The translations under genes were made by a program, and so were the position numbers. From an uncultured Allomuricauda sp. (GTDB lineage: Bacteria; Bacteroidota; Bacteroidia; Flavobacteriales; Flavobacteriaceae), in assembly GCF_947499695.1 (NCBI RefSeq), contig NZ_CANMPQ010000001.1, forward strand, positions 1,364,001-1,428,000: a stretch of DNA of 64,000 nucleotides. The letters are read 5' to 3'. Each line of letters opens with the position of its first letter. The stretch's first letter is position 1. The notes below the pieces were generated by a model, which saw only the letters and a program-made list of their open reading frames with translations, did no database searches and was not told the DNA's origin. This document shows positions 27,441 to 36,141 of the stretch, piece after piece.

Positions 27441-28451
27441 ATGAGCAAATCTAAATTAGAGTACATCTGGTTGGATGGATATAAGCCAACTGCGAACTTG
27501 AGAAGCAAAACTAAAATCGAAGATGATTTTAGTGGTAAATTGGAAGACTGCCCAATGTGGTCTTTTGACGGAAGTTCAACACAACAAGCTGAAGGCGGTT
27601 CTTCGGATTGCCTTTTAAAACCTGTTGCGATTTATCCTGACCCTGCAAGAATCAACGGATACTTGGTGATGACCGAAGTTTTAAATGCCGATGGCACTTC
27701 ACACGAATCCAATTCCAGAGCAACTATTGATGATGCAGATGCAGATTTCTGGTTTGGTTTTGAACAGGAATACTTTATTATGGATGTTGAGACCCAGTTA
27801 CCACTAGGATTTCCTATTGGCGGATACCCTGGTCCTCAAGGTTTATATTATTGTTCTGTAGGTGGAAAAAATACCTGGGGTAGAGATTTAGTGGAAGAAC
27901 ATGCAAACCAGTGTATTGAAGCTGGATTAAATTTTGAAGGCATCAACCAAGAAGTTGCTGCTGGACAATGGGAATTTCAATTGTTTGCCAAAGGAGCTCA
28001 GAAAGCTGGTGACGAAATTTGGATAGCAAGATACCTTCTAGATCGTTTGACCGAGTCTTACGGTTATTATATTGAGTACCATCCAAAACCTGTAAAAGGT
28101 GACTGGAACGGTTCTGGTATGCACGCCAACTTCTCCAATACTACTTTAAGAACTTGTGGCGATAAAGCCACCTATGAGAAAATTTGTGAGGCATTCAGAC
28201 CTGTTGCTGCTGAACACATTGCTGTTTATGGAGAGTTTAACGACCAGCGTTTAACAGGATTGCACGAAACTGCTTCCATTCATGATTTCAGCTATGGTGT
28301 ATCAGATAGAGGAGCTTCTATCCGTATTCCTATTATGACAGTGGAAAAAGGATGGAAAGGTTGGTTAGAAGATAGAAGACCAGCATCTAACGGTGACCCA
28401 TATAAAATTGCAGCACGAATCATTAAAACGGTTAAGTCTGCTGATGTTTAG
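27441..28451 (+). CDS. Glutamine synthetase type II (eukaryotic-like)
   Basis: This 336-residue enzyme has the beta-grasp start 'YIWLDGYKPTANLRSKTKI' and 'MWSFDGSSTQQAEGGSSDCLLKPVAIYPDP'. These are followed by 'WFGFEQEYFIMD' (metal-binding Glu), 'NFEGINQEVAAGQWEFQ', 'GSGMHANFS' and 'ASIRIP'. The length and motifs fit GSII (GlnA of eukaryotes, GlnII of rhizobia). It makes glutamine from glutamate, ammonia and ATP. A strong terminator follows. Confidence 0.94.
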   Translation: MSKSKLEYIWLDGYKPTANLRSKTKIEDDFSGKLEDCPMWSFDGSSTQQAEGGSSDCLLKPVAIYPDPARINGYLVMTEVLNADGTSHESNSRATIDDADADFWFGFEQEYFIMDVETQLPLGFPIGGYPGPQGLYYCSVGGKNTWGRDLVEEHANQCIEAGLNFEGINQEVAAGQWEFQLFAKGAQKAGDEIWIARYLLDRLTESYGYYIEYHPKPVKGDWNGSGMHANFSNTTLRTCGDKATYEKICEAFRPVAAEHIAVYGEFNDQRLTGLHETASIHDFSYGVSDRGASIRIPIMTVEKGWKGWLEDRRPASNGDPYKIAARIIKTVKSADV

Positions 28452-28482
28452 TGAATAAATTAATTGTTGATAGTGTTTAGAG

Positions 28483-28507
28483 ACCGCCCTTTCGAGGGCG
28501 GTTTTTA
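28483..28507. terminator. Terminator after glnII with UUCG loop
   Basis: ACCGCCCT (28483-28490) pairs with AGGGCGGT (28495-28502) around a very stable TTCG tetraloop, followed by TTTT. The convergent antiporter gene ends at the T-run. Confidence 0.9.
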
Positions 28508-29443
28508 GTTTAGGGTCAGGTATACAAATAGTACATAGAAAAACATCAAAATTATGCCATCTCTCCAACCCAAACGTAATCCTTTCGGGAAAAACACCAA
28601 GGGTAGTAGCAAAAAAGAAATCCCTAACATCCAAAAAATATCATTGGAAAGTAGTTCTTGATCAACCACTCTGATGGGTGTTATGATTGACGTAATTCCT
28701 AAAACTGCCAACAAATTGAAGATATTTGAGCCTATCAAATTCCCTAAAGAAATTGCCTTTTCCTTTTTAAGGACAGCAATGACCGATGCCGCTAATTCCG
28801 GAATACTTGTCCCAACGGAAACGACAGTAACCCCAATTACACGATCACTAACTCCAAAAGAAGATGCCATTCCTACTGCCCCATCAATCAATAATTCTGA
28901 ACCGCCCCAAAGTGCCGTTCCTCCTATCCCTAAAAACAACACCGTTTTGTGCAGTGCCAGTAATTCATCATCTTCGGGCATTTCGTCCACCACGGCTGTC
29001 TTCTGAAATCGAAGTAAAAACACTAAGAATAAGAACAGGAATACAACCAAAATAATACCTTCATATTGCTGTAATTCTCCATCGAAATATATAAAGCCAA
29101 CAAAAAGTAAAGAGGCCAACATCATTACTGGCCAATCGGTGGTATAAAAACTACGGCGTACATCAATACTTCCCATCAACACAGTTATGGCCAATACCAT
29201 ACCCAAATTCGCAATATTGGAGCCCACCACGTTTCCCAAAGCCAAATCTGGAAAACCATCCAAAGCTGCCTTTATACTAACAATAAGTTCTGGGGCAGAG
29301 GTTGCAAAAGAAACGACTGTCATACCAATAACAATTTTTGGTATGGCCAACCTAAGCGACAATGCAACCGCAGCCTTCAATAACCAATTTCCTCCTAAAA
29401 TCAGTAGCGTAAGACCAAGAAGAATAAAAAGTAGATTTCCCAA
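28505..29443 (-). CDS. Calcium/sodium antiporter, YrbG family
   Basis: This 312-residue CaCA-family exchanger has ten hydrophobic segments in two inverted halves. Each half has the alpha-repeat signature: 'VSFATSAPELIVSIKAAL...ALGNVVGSNIANLG' and 'VSVGTSIPELAASVIAVL...SLGNLIGSNIFNLLAVLG'. The acidic residues in these repeats bind the exchanged cation. It is an inner-membrane protein, probably exporting Ca2+ for Na+ or H+ uptake. It stands alone and converges on glnII. Confidence 0.93.
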   Translation of the reverse strand: MGNLLFILLGLTLLILGGNWLLKAAVALSLRLAIPKIVIGMTVVSFATSAPELIVSIKAALDGFPDLALGNVVGSNIANLGMVLAITVLMGSIDVRRSFYTTDWPVMMLASLLFVGFIYFDGELQQYEGIILVVFLFLFLVFLLRFQKTAVVDEMPEDDELLALHKTVLFLGIGGTALWGGSELLIDGAVGMASSFGVSDRVIGVTVVSVGTSIPELAASVIAVLKKEKAISLGNLIGSNIFNLLAVLGITSIITPIRVVDQELLSNDIFWMLGISFLLLPLVFFPKGLRLGWRDGIILMFFYVLFVYLTLN

Positions 29444-29520
29444 GTAGTTAATTTTGGCGTAAATATAGATGAAGATTTAATCAATCTGTGCTGGAGTAAA
29501 TAAAATTTAAAACTAAGTGA

Positions 29521-29555
29521 ATAGTTAAATAACTATAAATATAGTTGTTTAACTA
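29521..29555. promoter_or_regulatory. Double operator for the BlaI-type repressor
   Basis: Two dyads of the form AGTT-N4-AACT lie 20 bases apart centre to centre, exactly two helical turns. The first is ATAGTTAAATAACTAT (29521-29536, 7-bp arms) and the second TAGTTGTTTAACTA (29542-29555). They precede the serine hydrolase-BlaI-M56 operon, so autoregulation by the BlaI encoded at 30696 is the simplest reading. Confidence 0.65.
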
Positions 29556-29592
29556 AAAATATAATTATATGTTTGATTTAAATATCAATCAT

Positions 29593-30675
29593 ATGCGTTT
29601 TTTCATTTTAATCCTTGCTATGCTAACCATTAAAGTAAGTTTAGGTCAATCGGAGGATCAAAAAAATCTAATTACTGAACCGGCACAAAACAAACTTGAA
29701 AACATTCTAACAAAACTTGAAAACAAAGGATTCTCGGGTTCAATTTTAATTGCGCATGGAGATCGAATAATTCACTCAAAAGGTTATGGGTTTAGTGACT
29801 TAAATATTAATCAAAGGAATTCTTCGACAACCGTATTTGATATTGGTTCTTTGGCAAAGCAGTTTACGGCAGCAGCCATCTTAAAATTGGAAGTGCAGGG
29901 CAGGTTAAACGTAAATGATAAAATATCTGAATATTTCAAAGGGCTCCCCGCTGATTTACAGGAAATTCAAATACATCACCTACTAACCCATTCAGCTGGA
30001 TTCCAAGGAGCGATTGGCAATGATTATGACAAGATTTCAAAAGCTGAATTCATCACCCAAGCATTTGAAACAGCTAATAGAATTGATCCTGGTTCTATTC
30101 ATGAATACTCAAATGTAGGATATAGCCTTCTATCTCTAATAATCGAACAAGTATCTGGGGGCACATACGAAGCTTACTTAAAGCAATACCTTTTTGATCC
30201 GGCTGGTATGAAAAACACAGGTTACGTGCTTCCTAAATGGGAACCCAATACAATTGCGAATGGTTATTCCAAAAACAAAGAATGGGGTAAACCCAATGAG
30301 AAACCTTGGGATTCTGACGGACCTTATCTACATTTAAAGGGAAATGGAGGTATATTATCAACCGTGGAAGATTTGTTTTCATGGCATTTGGCCCTTCTAG
30401 GTGAAGAAATTCTGTCCGAAGATGCCAAATCCAAGTATTATGGAAAGCATATCGAAGAACAGCCAGGTGATCCCGCGTTTTACGGCTATGGTTGGGTCAT
30501 AATTCCATCTAGAAGAGGAACGGACATTATTACCCACAATGGCGGAAACGGTATATTCTTTGCCGATTTTTGGCGCCTTCTTGATGAGGAGTTAACCATA
30601 ATACTTCTGAGCAATAATGCAAGTAGATGCCCTGAGGATTTAGCTGTTAAGCTTGCCAGAACTATATTAAATTAA
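29593..30675 (+). CDS. Serine hydrolase (class C beta-lactamase-like fold), exported
   Basis: This 360-residue protein starts at the ATG at 29593, which gives the signal peptide 'MRFFILILAMLTIKVSLGQ'; an ATG at 29569 would add eight residues ahead of it. Motifs are SxxK as 'GSLAKQF', YxN as 'HEYSNVGYSLL' and the third-box 'ITHNGGN'. It belongs to the beta-lactamase/D-aminopeptidase/esterase group (PF00144). It is first in an operon with BlaI and an M56 peptidase, which points to an induced envelope function; substrate unknown. Confidence 0.85.
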   Translation: MRFFILILAMLTIKVSLGQSEDQKNLITEPAQNKLENILTKLENKGFSGSILIAHGDRIIHSKGYGFSDLNINQRNSSTTVFDIGSLAKQFTAAAILKLEVQGRLNVNDKISEYFKGLPADLQEIQIHHLLTHSAGFQGAIGNDYDKISKAEFITQAFETANRIDPGSIHEYSNVGYSLLSLIIEQVSGGTYEAYLKQYLFDPAGMKNTGYVLPKWEPNTIANGYSKNKEWGKPNEKPWDSDGPYLHLKGNGGILSTVEDLFSWHLALLGEEILSEDAKSKYYGKHIEEQPGDPAFYGYGWVIIPSRRGTDIITHNGGNGIFFADFWRLLDEELTIILLSNNASRCPEDLAVKLARTILN

Positions 30676-30695
30676 AAAATATACAAACGTTTATC

Positions 30696-31055
30696 ATGCA
30701 AAAGTTAACAAACAAGGAAGAAGAAGTAATGAAAATCCTCTGGAGGTTAAAAAAGGCCTTTGTCAAGGAAGTACTAAAAGAAATGAAGGGAGATAAACCA
30801 CATTACAACACCTTGTCAACCATTGTAAGAAATCTGCAGGAGAAAAAATACGTGGGACATGAGGCATTTGGCAATACCCATCGCTACTATCCGCTTGTTA
30901 CCAAAGAAGCATATCGAAAAAAATTCGTCAACTCCACAATAGCGGATTACTACGATAATTCTTATAAGAGTTTAGTTTCCTTTTTTGCCAAGGAAGAAAA
31001 GATATCAGTAGAGGAATTAAAGGAAATAATTGATCTTATTGAAAACAAAAAGTGA
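30696..31055 (+). CDS. BlaI/MecI/CopY family repressor
   Basis: This 119-residue protein has a winged helix ('LTNKEEEVMKILWRLKKAFVKEVLKEM', 'YNTLSTIVRNLQEKKYVGHEAFGNTHRYYPLVT') and a C-terminal dimerisation helix, as in BlaI. In the known systems, a partner BlaR1/MecR1 M56 protease triggers repressor cleavage. The next gene encodes such a peptidase and overlaps by one base (TGATG), so the pair is a sensor-repressor unit. Confidence 0.93.
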   Translation: MQKLTNKEEEVMKILWRLKKAFVKEVLKEMKGDKPHYNTLSTIVRNLQEKKYVGHEAFGNTHRYYPLVTKEAYRKKFVNSTIADYYDNSYKSLVSFFAKEEKISVEELKEIIDLIENKK

Positions 31056-32770
31056 TGGAAGTATTGTTAATTCATCTTTTAAAATCGTCTGGGATAATAC
31101 TACTCTTTTTGGGTTGCTACTATATTTTTTTAAGAAAAGAAACCTTTTTTAAAGGCAATCGCTGGTTTTTATTCTTCGGATTGTTGATTTCGTTGACTAT
31201 TCCTTTTATAACCATCACCAAGACGGTTATGATCGGAGCTTTATCTATTTCCGAAGTACAGGCGGCACAGCCCATTTCTTCAGGTAACCAGCAGTATAAC
31301 CATTCATTATCAAATCTATGGTTGATTGTATCCGTAATTTATTTGATGGGCGTGATTTATATGGGAATACGCTTGGCAATGCAATTTTATTCCATAAAAA
31401 GGTTGCTATCCAGTTCAAAATTGCTGAAGGACCATCCTTTTTGTCATGTACAAACGGAACAAAGTATTTCTCCTTTCTCATTTTTCAGATACATTTTTTA
31501 TAACAAACAAGATTTTGACCGAAGGGAGTTGGAATCGGTGATAGCGCATGAAAAAGTTCATGCAAGAGAAAATCACTCTTTGGATATTCTGCTTATGGAA
31601 CTTTCTCTTATTATTCTTTGGTTTAATCCAGTCATTTGGTTTTATCGAAATTCTTTAAAGCAAAATTTAGAATTCTTGGCGGACGCCCAATGCTGCGGTA
31701 AAGGAGAAGAAAAGAAAACGTATCAATATCTAATGCTCAAACAAACCATTGGTGCTCACAATTTATTCATTGCAAATCCATTTTACAATTCATTAATCAA
31801 AAAACGAATCGTCATGTTAAATCAAAATCAATCCAAGAAAACAAACATGTTAAAGATGTGTTTTGTCTTACCAGCCATCGCTCTATTCTTAGTGGGTTTC
31901 AACACCAAAACCGAATTTATCCACCACAATGACCAGTTCAATGGTACCGAAAAATTAGATGAAAAAGCCATTAAGCTTACAATAGACAAGGACACTTCTG
32001 ATGAAGAATTACTGAAAATCAAAACCAAACTTGAGAAGGACGGCATCGATTTCTCTTACACAGTCGTGCATAATGGCAATAACGAAATTATTGATGTTTC
32101 ACTCCAATTAAGCGGGAAAAATAGCGACGGAGAAACTTTCAGTGGCAACTACAACTCCAGTTCAGATGGACCAATAAAGCCCATTTTAATTTATTACAAC
32201 GATGCCACCAACACAATTTCCTTCGGAAACTCAGAATACAATTCCATAAGCATCCATTCTGACGAAGACGACCAAGTATGGGTCAAGTCTGATAACAAAA
32301 ATCATCAAAACATCACTATTATTGAAAAAGATGGGCAAAAGAAAATAATGCTGAATGGTAAAGAAATTAGTGAAGACGAACTAAAAGACATGAATATCAA
32401 CATTCATGACGACCATCAGAATGATGATGTGCAAATCCATGTTGATTCTGACAATGCAGTAGATATTGACAAACACATATCCATAGATGAACACGTTCAT
32501 GAAGAGGTAAATATCATGAAGGAAACTGAAGTTCACAATGATTCAGATGCTATCCCAGGCAGTAATGGATTGTTATTTCGAAGCAGTGATTCGAACGAAA
32601 AACCAATCTATTACGTGGATGGAAAAAAAGCCAAAGAAAAAGATGTTGAAAAACTGTCTCCAGATGATATTGACACTATTACTGTCCTCAAGGGGAATGG
32701 AGCTATAAAAAAGTATGGCAAAAAAGCTAAAAATGGGGTTGTGGAAATTATCACCAAGGAGGAAAAGTAG
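31055..32770 (+). CDS. BlaR1-like M56 metallopeptidase with plug-like C-terminus
   Basis: This protein of about 571 residues has four TM segments around a cytosolic zinc protease. The motif AHEKVHARENHSLD (HExxH) is near residue 166, and 'LEFLADAQCC' supplies the third ligand. The expected penicillin-sensor domain is absent. Instead there is an extracellular beta-rich part, a His/Asp-rich stretch ('NIHDDHQNDDVQIHVDSD' region) and a C-terminal 'YVDGKKAKEKDVEKLSPDDIDTITVLK'-like segment resembling a TonB-receptor plug. This layout is common in Bacteroidota M56 proteins. The start is ATG at 31055; a GTG at 31052 is possible. Confidence 0.88.
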   Translation: MEVLLIHLLKSSGIILLFLGCYYIFLRKETFFKGNRWFLFFGLLISLTIPFITITKTVMIGALSISEVQAAQPISSGNQQYNHSLSNLWLIVSVIYLMGVIYMGIRLAMQFYSIKRLLSSSKLLKDHPFCHVQTEQSISPFSFFRYIFYNKQDFDRRELESVIAHEKVHARENHSLDILLMELSLIILWFNPVIWFYRNSLKQNLEFLADAQCCGKGEEKKTYQYLMLKQTIGAHNLFIANPFYNSLIKKRIVMLNQNQSKKTNMLKMCFVLPAIALFLVGFNTKTEFIHHNDQFNGTEKLDEKAIKLTIDKDTSDEELLKIKTKLEKDGIDFSYTVVHNGNNEIIDVSLQLSGKNSDGETFSGNYNSSSDGPIKPILIYYNDATNTISFGNSEYNSISIHSDEDDQVWVKSDNKNHQNITIIEKDGQKKIMLNGKEISEDELKDMNINIHDDHQNDDVQIHVDSDNAVDIDKHISIDEHVHEEVNIMKETEVHNDSDAIPGSNGLLFRSSDSNEKPIYYVDGKKAKEKDVEKLSPDDIDTITVLKGNGAIKKYGKKAKNGVVEIITKEEK

Positions 32771-32800
32771 CTCTTTAAAGACATAAAACTCATATTATAA

Positions 32801-32826
32801 ACCGGCCTTTGAAAGGTCGGTTTTTT
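32801..32826 (+). terminator. Terminator of the BlaI-M56 operon
   Basis: ACCGGCCTT and AAGGTCGGT (one G-T pair) form a stem around TGA, followed by a run of six T's. Confidence 0.8.
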
Positions 32827-33142
32827 ATTTCCATCGCAAACGAAATCACCAAAAATCGCTGTTTTTTGAACAAAATCTCCCTTGGTTTTAAAAAATTAAG
32901 CAAAAACACCCCTACAAAAGCTTCAGTTCATAATACATATAAGTATTTAATATTACATTTTAAAACTTTATTGAAGAAGGTCACATGATTTTCACAGTCA
33001 ATCTCATTTATTTACTTACATATCTGTATTCAATTGTATTGATTTCCTTGTAAAAACTTGCAAACATGATTGTTGTCATTTTATCTTAAAAAAACGTAAC
33101 CGGTTCACAACAATTTTTCAACCATTAAAATCAATCCACACG
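32827..33142. other. AT-rich intergenic region
   Basis: I see no gene or clear promoter consensus in these 316 bases. The only notable string is a palindromic AACCGGTT near 33100, about 45 bases before the micro-ORF at 33143. Confidence 0.35.
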
Positions 33143-33208
33143 ATGATCACAATTGTTAAGTTTTTAGTGATGTTGCTCATTCAGCTCATCGCTCTAATTT
33201 TTGTCTAA
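33143..33208 (+). CDS. 21-residue transmembrane micropeptide
   Basis: ATG at 33143 opens 21 codons ending in TAA at 33206-33208. The peptide is almost entirely hydrophobic after a single lysine (MITIVKF then Leu/Ile/Val/Met to 'ALIFV'), long enough for one membrane span. It ends 18 bases before the SPFH gene, whose product has two TM segments, so it could be a small subunit or a leader peptide. A database comparison of this locus would settle it. Confidence 0.4.
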   Translation: MITIVKFLVMLLIQLIALIFV

Positions 33209-33226
33209 CCTTTAAAACCAATCGCT

Positions 33227-34564
33227 ATGCTTACATTATTTGGAATGCTTATCATACTATTCGGAATTGTTACTCTGGTTACTAAACCACTCTTTAAAAC
33301 CAGTGCACTTTTACAATGGTTTACCACAAGACGAAGTTTACAAATCATACTGGTAGGAATTGTAATGAGCATTGTTACCGGAACATTCTTTTATGCTGAA
33401 CCTGGTACTGCCTATGCAGTGCAATACCCTTGGGGAGGTCAAAAAGCTGTTTTTAGACAGGGAATACATACCAAAATGTGGGGAAGACTTATTCCTTTAC
33501 AATTTGAACTACCCATAAAATATGTGATTCCAAGCCAAGAACATGGTTTGGGAGAGCAAAGCGAATACGCCAACGTGGATGAAGCCAAATACTGGGCTTT
33601 CAGTGATGCGGTAAAAGCTAGGATTGCCACCTCAGTAGTAATTAGTATCAATACAGAAGATGAAATGCAATTCCTGTCGGTTGCCGACCGTAACAAAACA
33701 GAAAAAAATCTCATTCGTTCGCGTATCATCCCTAACATTGATCAATCCATTAAGAACACCTGTAAACTTATGGATGCACAGGATTATATTTCAGGTCAAG
33801 CGTCTGACTTTGACCGCTTTTTTAAAGATCAACTCGAAAATGGCATGTACGTGTTGGAAGAGTACGTGCACAGTGAGCAAAAGGACATTATCGGTGATAG
33901 TAGCACAGTCCGTACTGTTGTCAACAAAGAGTCAAAACAGAAACGCTTTCGGATCAAAATCAAAGATGGGAAGCCGATTCGTGAAGCTGGCAACTCTTTA
34001 AAAGCGTACGGATTAACAGTTGTACAAGCTGTAGTTACGGAAATTGATTGGGAGACCACGTTCGACAAGCGTCTACAACTTCAGAAAGAAGAAGTGGCTC
34101 AAACCCAATTAGAAAAGCAACAAGCTGAGCGTGAGTTCTACCGAGCGCAAAAAGAAAAGGCTCGTGGTGAAGCTGAAAAAGCAGCCGAACGCGCCCGACT
34201 TGAAAAGGAGCAAATTCAAAAGACCATTGCGGCCGAAACCGAAGCCAAGGTAGCCGAGTTCAACTTGGTAAAAGAGAAAAAGCAGTTTGAAGTGGAAAAA
34301 TTCAAAGCTCAGAGTAAAAAGGTTGCTGCTGATGCTGAAGCCTATCAGAACGCCAAACTGGTAAGTGCAGGACTGACTCCACAAGAACGTGCTGAATGGG
34401 ATTATAAAACCTCGGTAGGTGTCGCAAGAGAACTTAAAGAGTTAAGATTGCCTGAAATATTCATTGAAGGTTCTGACTCCAAAAACAGCGATAATACATT
34501 ACTAGAATCATTGATTGGTGCAGAACTTGCCAAAACAATGATTGAAAAAAGCACTGAAAAATAG
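33227..34564 (+). CDS. SPFH/band-7 domain membrane protein
   Basis: This 445-residue protein has two N-terminal hydrophobic segments (about 2-20 and 36-58). An SPFH/prohibitin-like domain (about 60-280, 'YAVQYPWGGQKAVFRQGIHTKMWG' and 'YGLTVVQAVVTEIDWE') follows, and then a long charged coiled coil (about 285-390, Glu/Lys/Ala-rich). Such proteins form large oligomeric membrane scaffolds with roles in membrane quality control. It is not a canonical HflK/HflC or flotillin, so no symbol is given. A strong terminator follows. Confidence 0.85.
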   Translation: MLTLFGMLIILFGIVTLVTKPLFKTSALLQWFTTRRSLQIILVGIVMSIVTGTFFYAEPGTAYAVQYPWGGQKAVFRQGIHTKMWGRLIPLQFELPIKYVIPSQEHGLGEQSEYANVDEAKYWAFSDAVKARIATSVVISINTEDEMQFLSVADRNKTEKNLIRSRIIPNIDQSIKNTCKLMDAQDYISGQASDFDRFFKDQLENGMYVLEEYVHSEQKDIIGDSSTVRTVVNKESKQKRFRIKIKDGKPIREAGNSLKAYGLTVVQAVVTEIDWETTFDKRLQLQKEEVAQTQLEKQQAEREFYRAQKEKARGEAEKAAERARLEKEQIQKTIAAETEAKVAEFNLVKEKKQFEVEKFKAQSKKVAADAEAYQNAKLVSAGLTPQERAEWDYKTSVGVARELKELRLPEIFIEGSDSKNSDNTLLESLIGAELAKTMIEKSTEK

Positions 34565-34570
34565 TATGAA

Positions 34571-34597
34571 GAAAACCCGGTCTAAGACCGGGTTTTC
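34571..34597. terminator. Terminator between the SPFH gene and a convergent gene
   Basis: GAAAACCCGGTC (34571-34582) pairs perfectly with GACCGGGTTTTC (34586-34597) around a TAA triloop. A and T runs at the ends make it active in both directions. Confidence 0.9.
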
Positions 34598-34614
34598 TAT
34601 TGCATAAGTAACTT

Positions 34615-35919
34615 TTATTCTTCCTCCCCCATTTTTTGCAGAAAAGTAATGTCTTCTTCAACCGTCAACAGAAGTAAGCTCGTAGCCGTACAAAAAACAG
34701 GACTGGTTATGCAATGATGACCATTCCAACTACCGTCCTCATTTTGAATTTTCAAAATACGTCCGCTCATATTGTCATACCATTCTTTCCAATCTTCGTC
34801 TTTACTGACCAATAAGGATTCCCCGGTTTGTAGGTAACTTAAAAATTCTTCTCCCCCATTATTGCCAAAACCATCCAACACTTCATCCTTTTGGGCCGTT
34901 TCTTTGGCAGATTCATATACTTTGTAAGCCGTTCCATATTTCTGGGCATCACCCGCGGCATATCCTATTTCTTCAAGAATTTCAGCATTTATCTCAGCAT
35001 CCGAAGCTATTTTGCCTTCGGCTTTTGCTTTGCTAATATCTGCTTTGACTTTTCTGGCTTCTTTGGCACTTGCCCTAACACTTCCACTTACGGAGTATAG
35101 TATGATTCCAGCCCCATCATCCGTTTTGACCGAACCGTCTTCCTCATTGTAGTTTCCTTTTTGGTACTTTCTTGATCTTTCAAAAACTTCTTCGTTTACC
35201 ACAGCTCCTACTACCTGTGCTGCCTCTAAGGCACTATTGGCCATTCCACTCTGCAATACACCTGCCCAACCAGCACCTCTCTGTTTACCGTGTTCGTCCG
35301 TTCCTTGTTGAATACGGGCCACGCAAATGTCCAAGCAACGGATAATTCGTTTTTTGTCTATCCCGTTCAAATCCCTGTCCAAAACACTGGAAAGGAACTG
35401 GGCGGCCAAAACAGCATCAATATTTGCGCCCAATTTTGACTGTATCTGGGTATTTCTAACTTCCGTGATATATGGCTGGTCGTTTTCAGTACTTTCTATG
35501 GTTTCCAGCAGATAGTCCAATGCTTTTTTGAGATTTTGGGCATGAGTTCCCTTTTTTAAGGTTGTACCACTCCTAAGTATAGCCATCCCCACCATAGCGG
35601 TGGTTGCGGGATCTGCTTTTACCGCATGTGGATCCCTGATATGCTGTGCGGAATGACTACCAGCCCCATACCCTCCGTTGGGCAATTGTGCTTTCGAGAG
35701 CCATTGAAGTCCATCCCGTACCGCAAATTGAATATTCTCATCTGATTTATATCGATCAAATCCTTCTGACGATTGTTCGCCCATTACAGTCATAAATACG
35801 CAACCTTTTTCTGGTTGTAAAGTTCTTTTTGGGCCTGAAGCCGTTAATGTGGTGTAAAGCATTCCACCTATCAATACTATAGCGGGTGCCAACAGTAATT
35901 GCAATTTTGTCCTCATCAT
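34615..35919 (-). CDS. Exported prenyltransferase/squalene-oxidase-repeat protein
   Basis: This 434-residue protein has an N-terminal signal anchor ('LLLAPAIVLIGGMLYTTL'). The repeats are of the alpha/alpha-toroid type: 'GLQWLSKAQLPNGGYGAGSHSA', 'ATTAMVGMAILRSG', 'ILKIQNEDGSWNGH', 'FCTATSLLLLTV'. They match the prenyltransferase/squalene-oxidase repeat family (PF13243-like). A central insert (about 250-330) is Lys/Ala/Glu-rich. The family label reflects fold only; members outside the cell are often not terpene enzymes. Confidence 0.75.
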   Translation of the reverse strand: MMRTKLQLLLAPAIVLIGGMLYTTLTASGPKRTLQPEKGCVFMTVMGEQSSEGFDRYKSDENIQFAVRDGLQWLSKAQLPNGGYGAGSHSAQHIRDPHAVKADPATTAMVGMAILRSGTTLKKGTHAQNLKKALDYLLETIESTENDQPYITEVRNTQIQSKLGANIDAVLAAQFLSSVLDRDLNGIDKKRIIRCLDICVARIQQGTDEHGKQRGAGWAGVLQSGMANSALEAAQVVGAVVNEEVFERSRKYQKGNYNEEDGSVKTDDGAGIILYSVSGSVRASAKEARKVKADISKAKAEGKIASDAEINAEILEEIGYAAGDAQKYGTAYKVYESAKETAQKDEVLDGFGNNGGEEFLSYLQTGESLLVSKDEDWKEWYDNMSGRILKIQNEDGSWNGHHCITSPVFCTATSLLLLTVEEDITFLQKMGEEE

Positions 35920-36141
35920 TAAAAGTTTTAATTTTTAGTGAAACTAGACAACGCGTAGCATCAAAAAAATGGGCATTTAGTATAGCGTACCGTCCAATGA
36001 GTATCCTTGCACTTTTGTTGAGGCAAGAAAACCATCCACCATAATAACTATCTTTTTTATAAAAACTTTAGCAATTCACTTAAGCTTGGTCTTCCTTGAT
36101 TTGATTATTTTACATTTTTGTAACAAATCAAACCTAAAAAA

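Noticed and set aside
29593..30675. Antibiotic-resistance beta-lactamase
   Set aside because: The motifs define only the wide PF00144 serine hydrolase family; neither this gene nor the one at 52781 shows specific resistance features.
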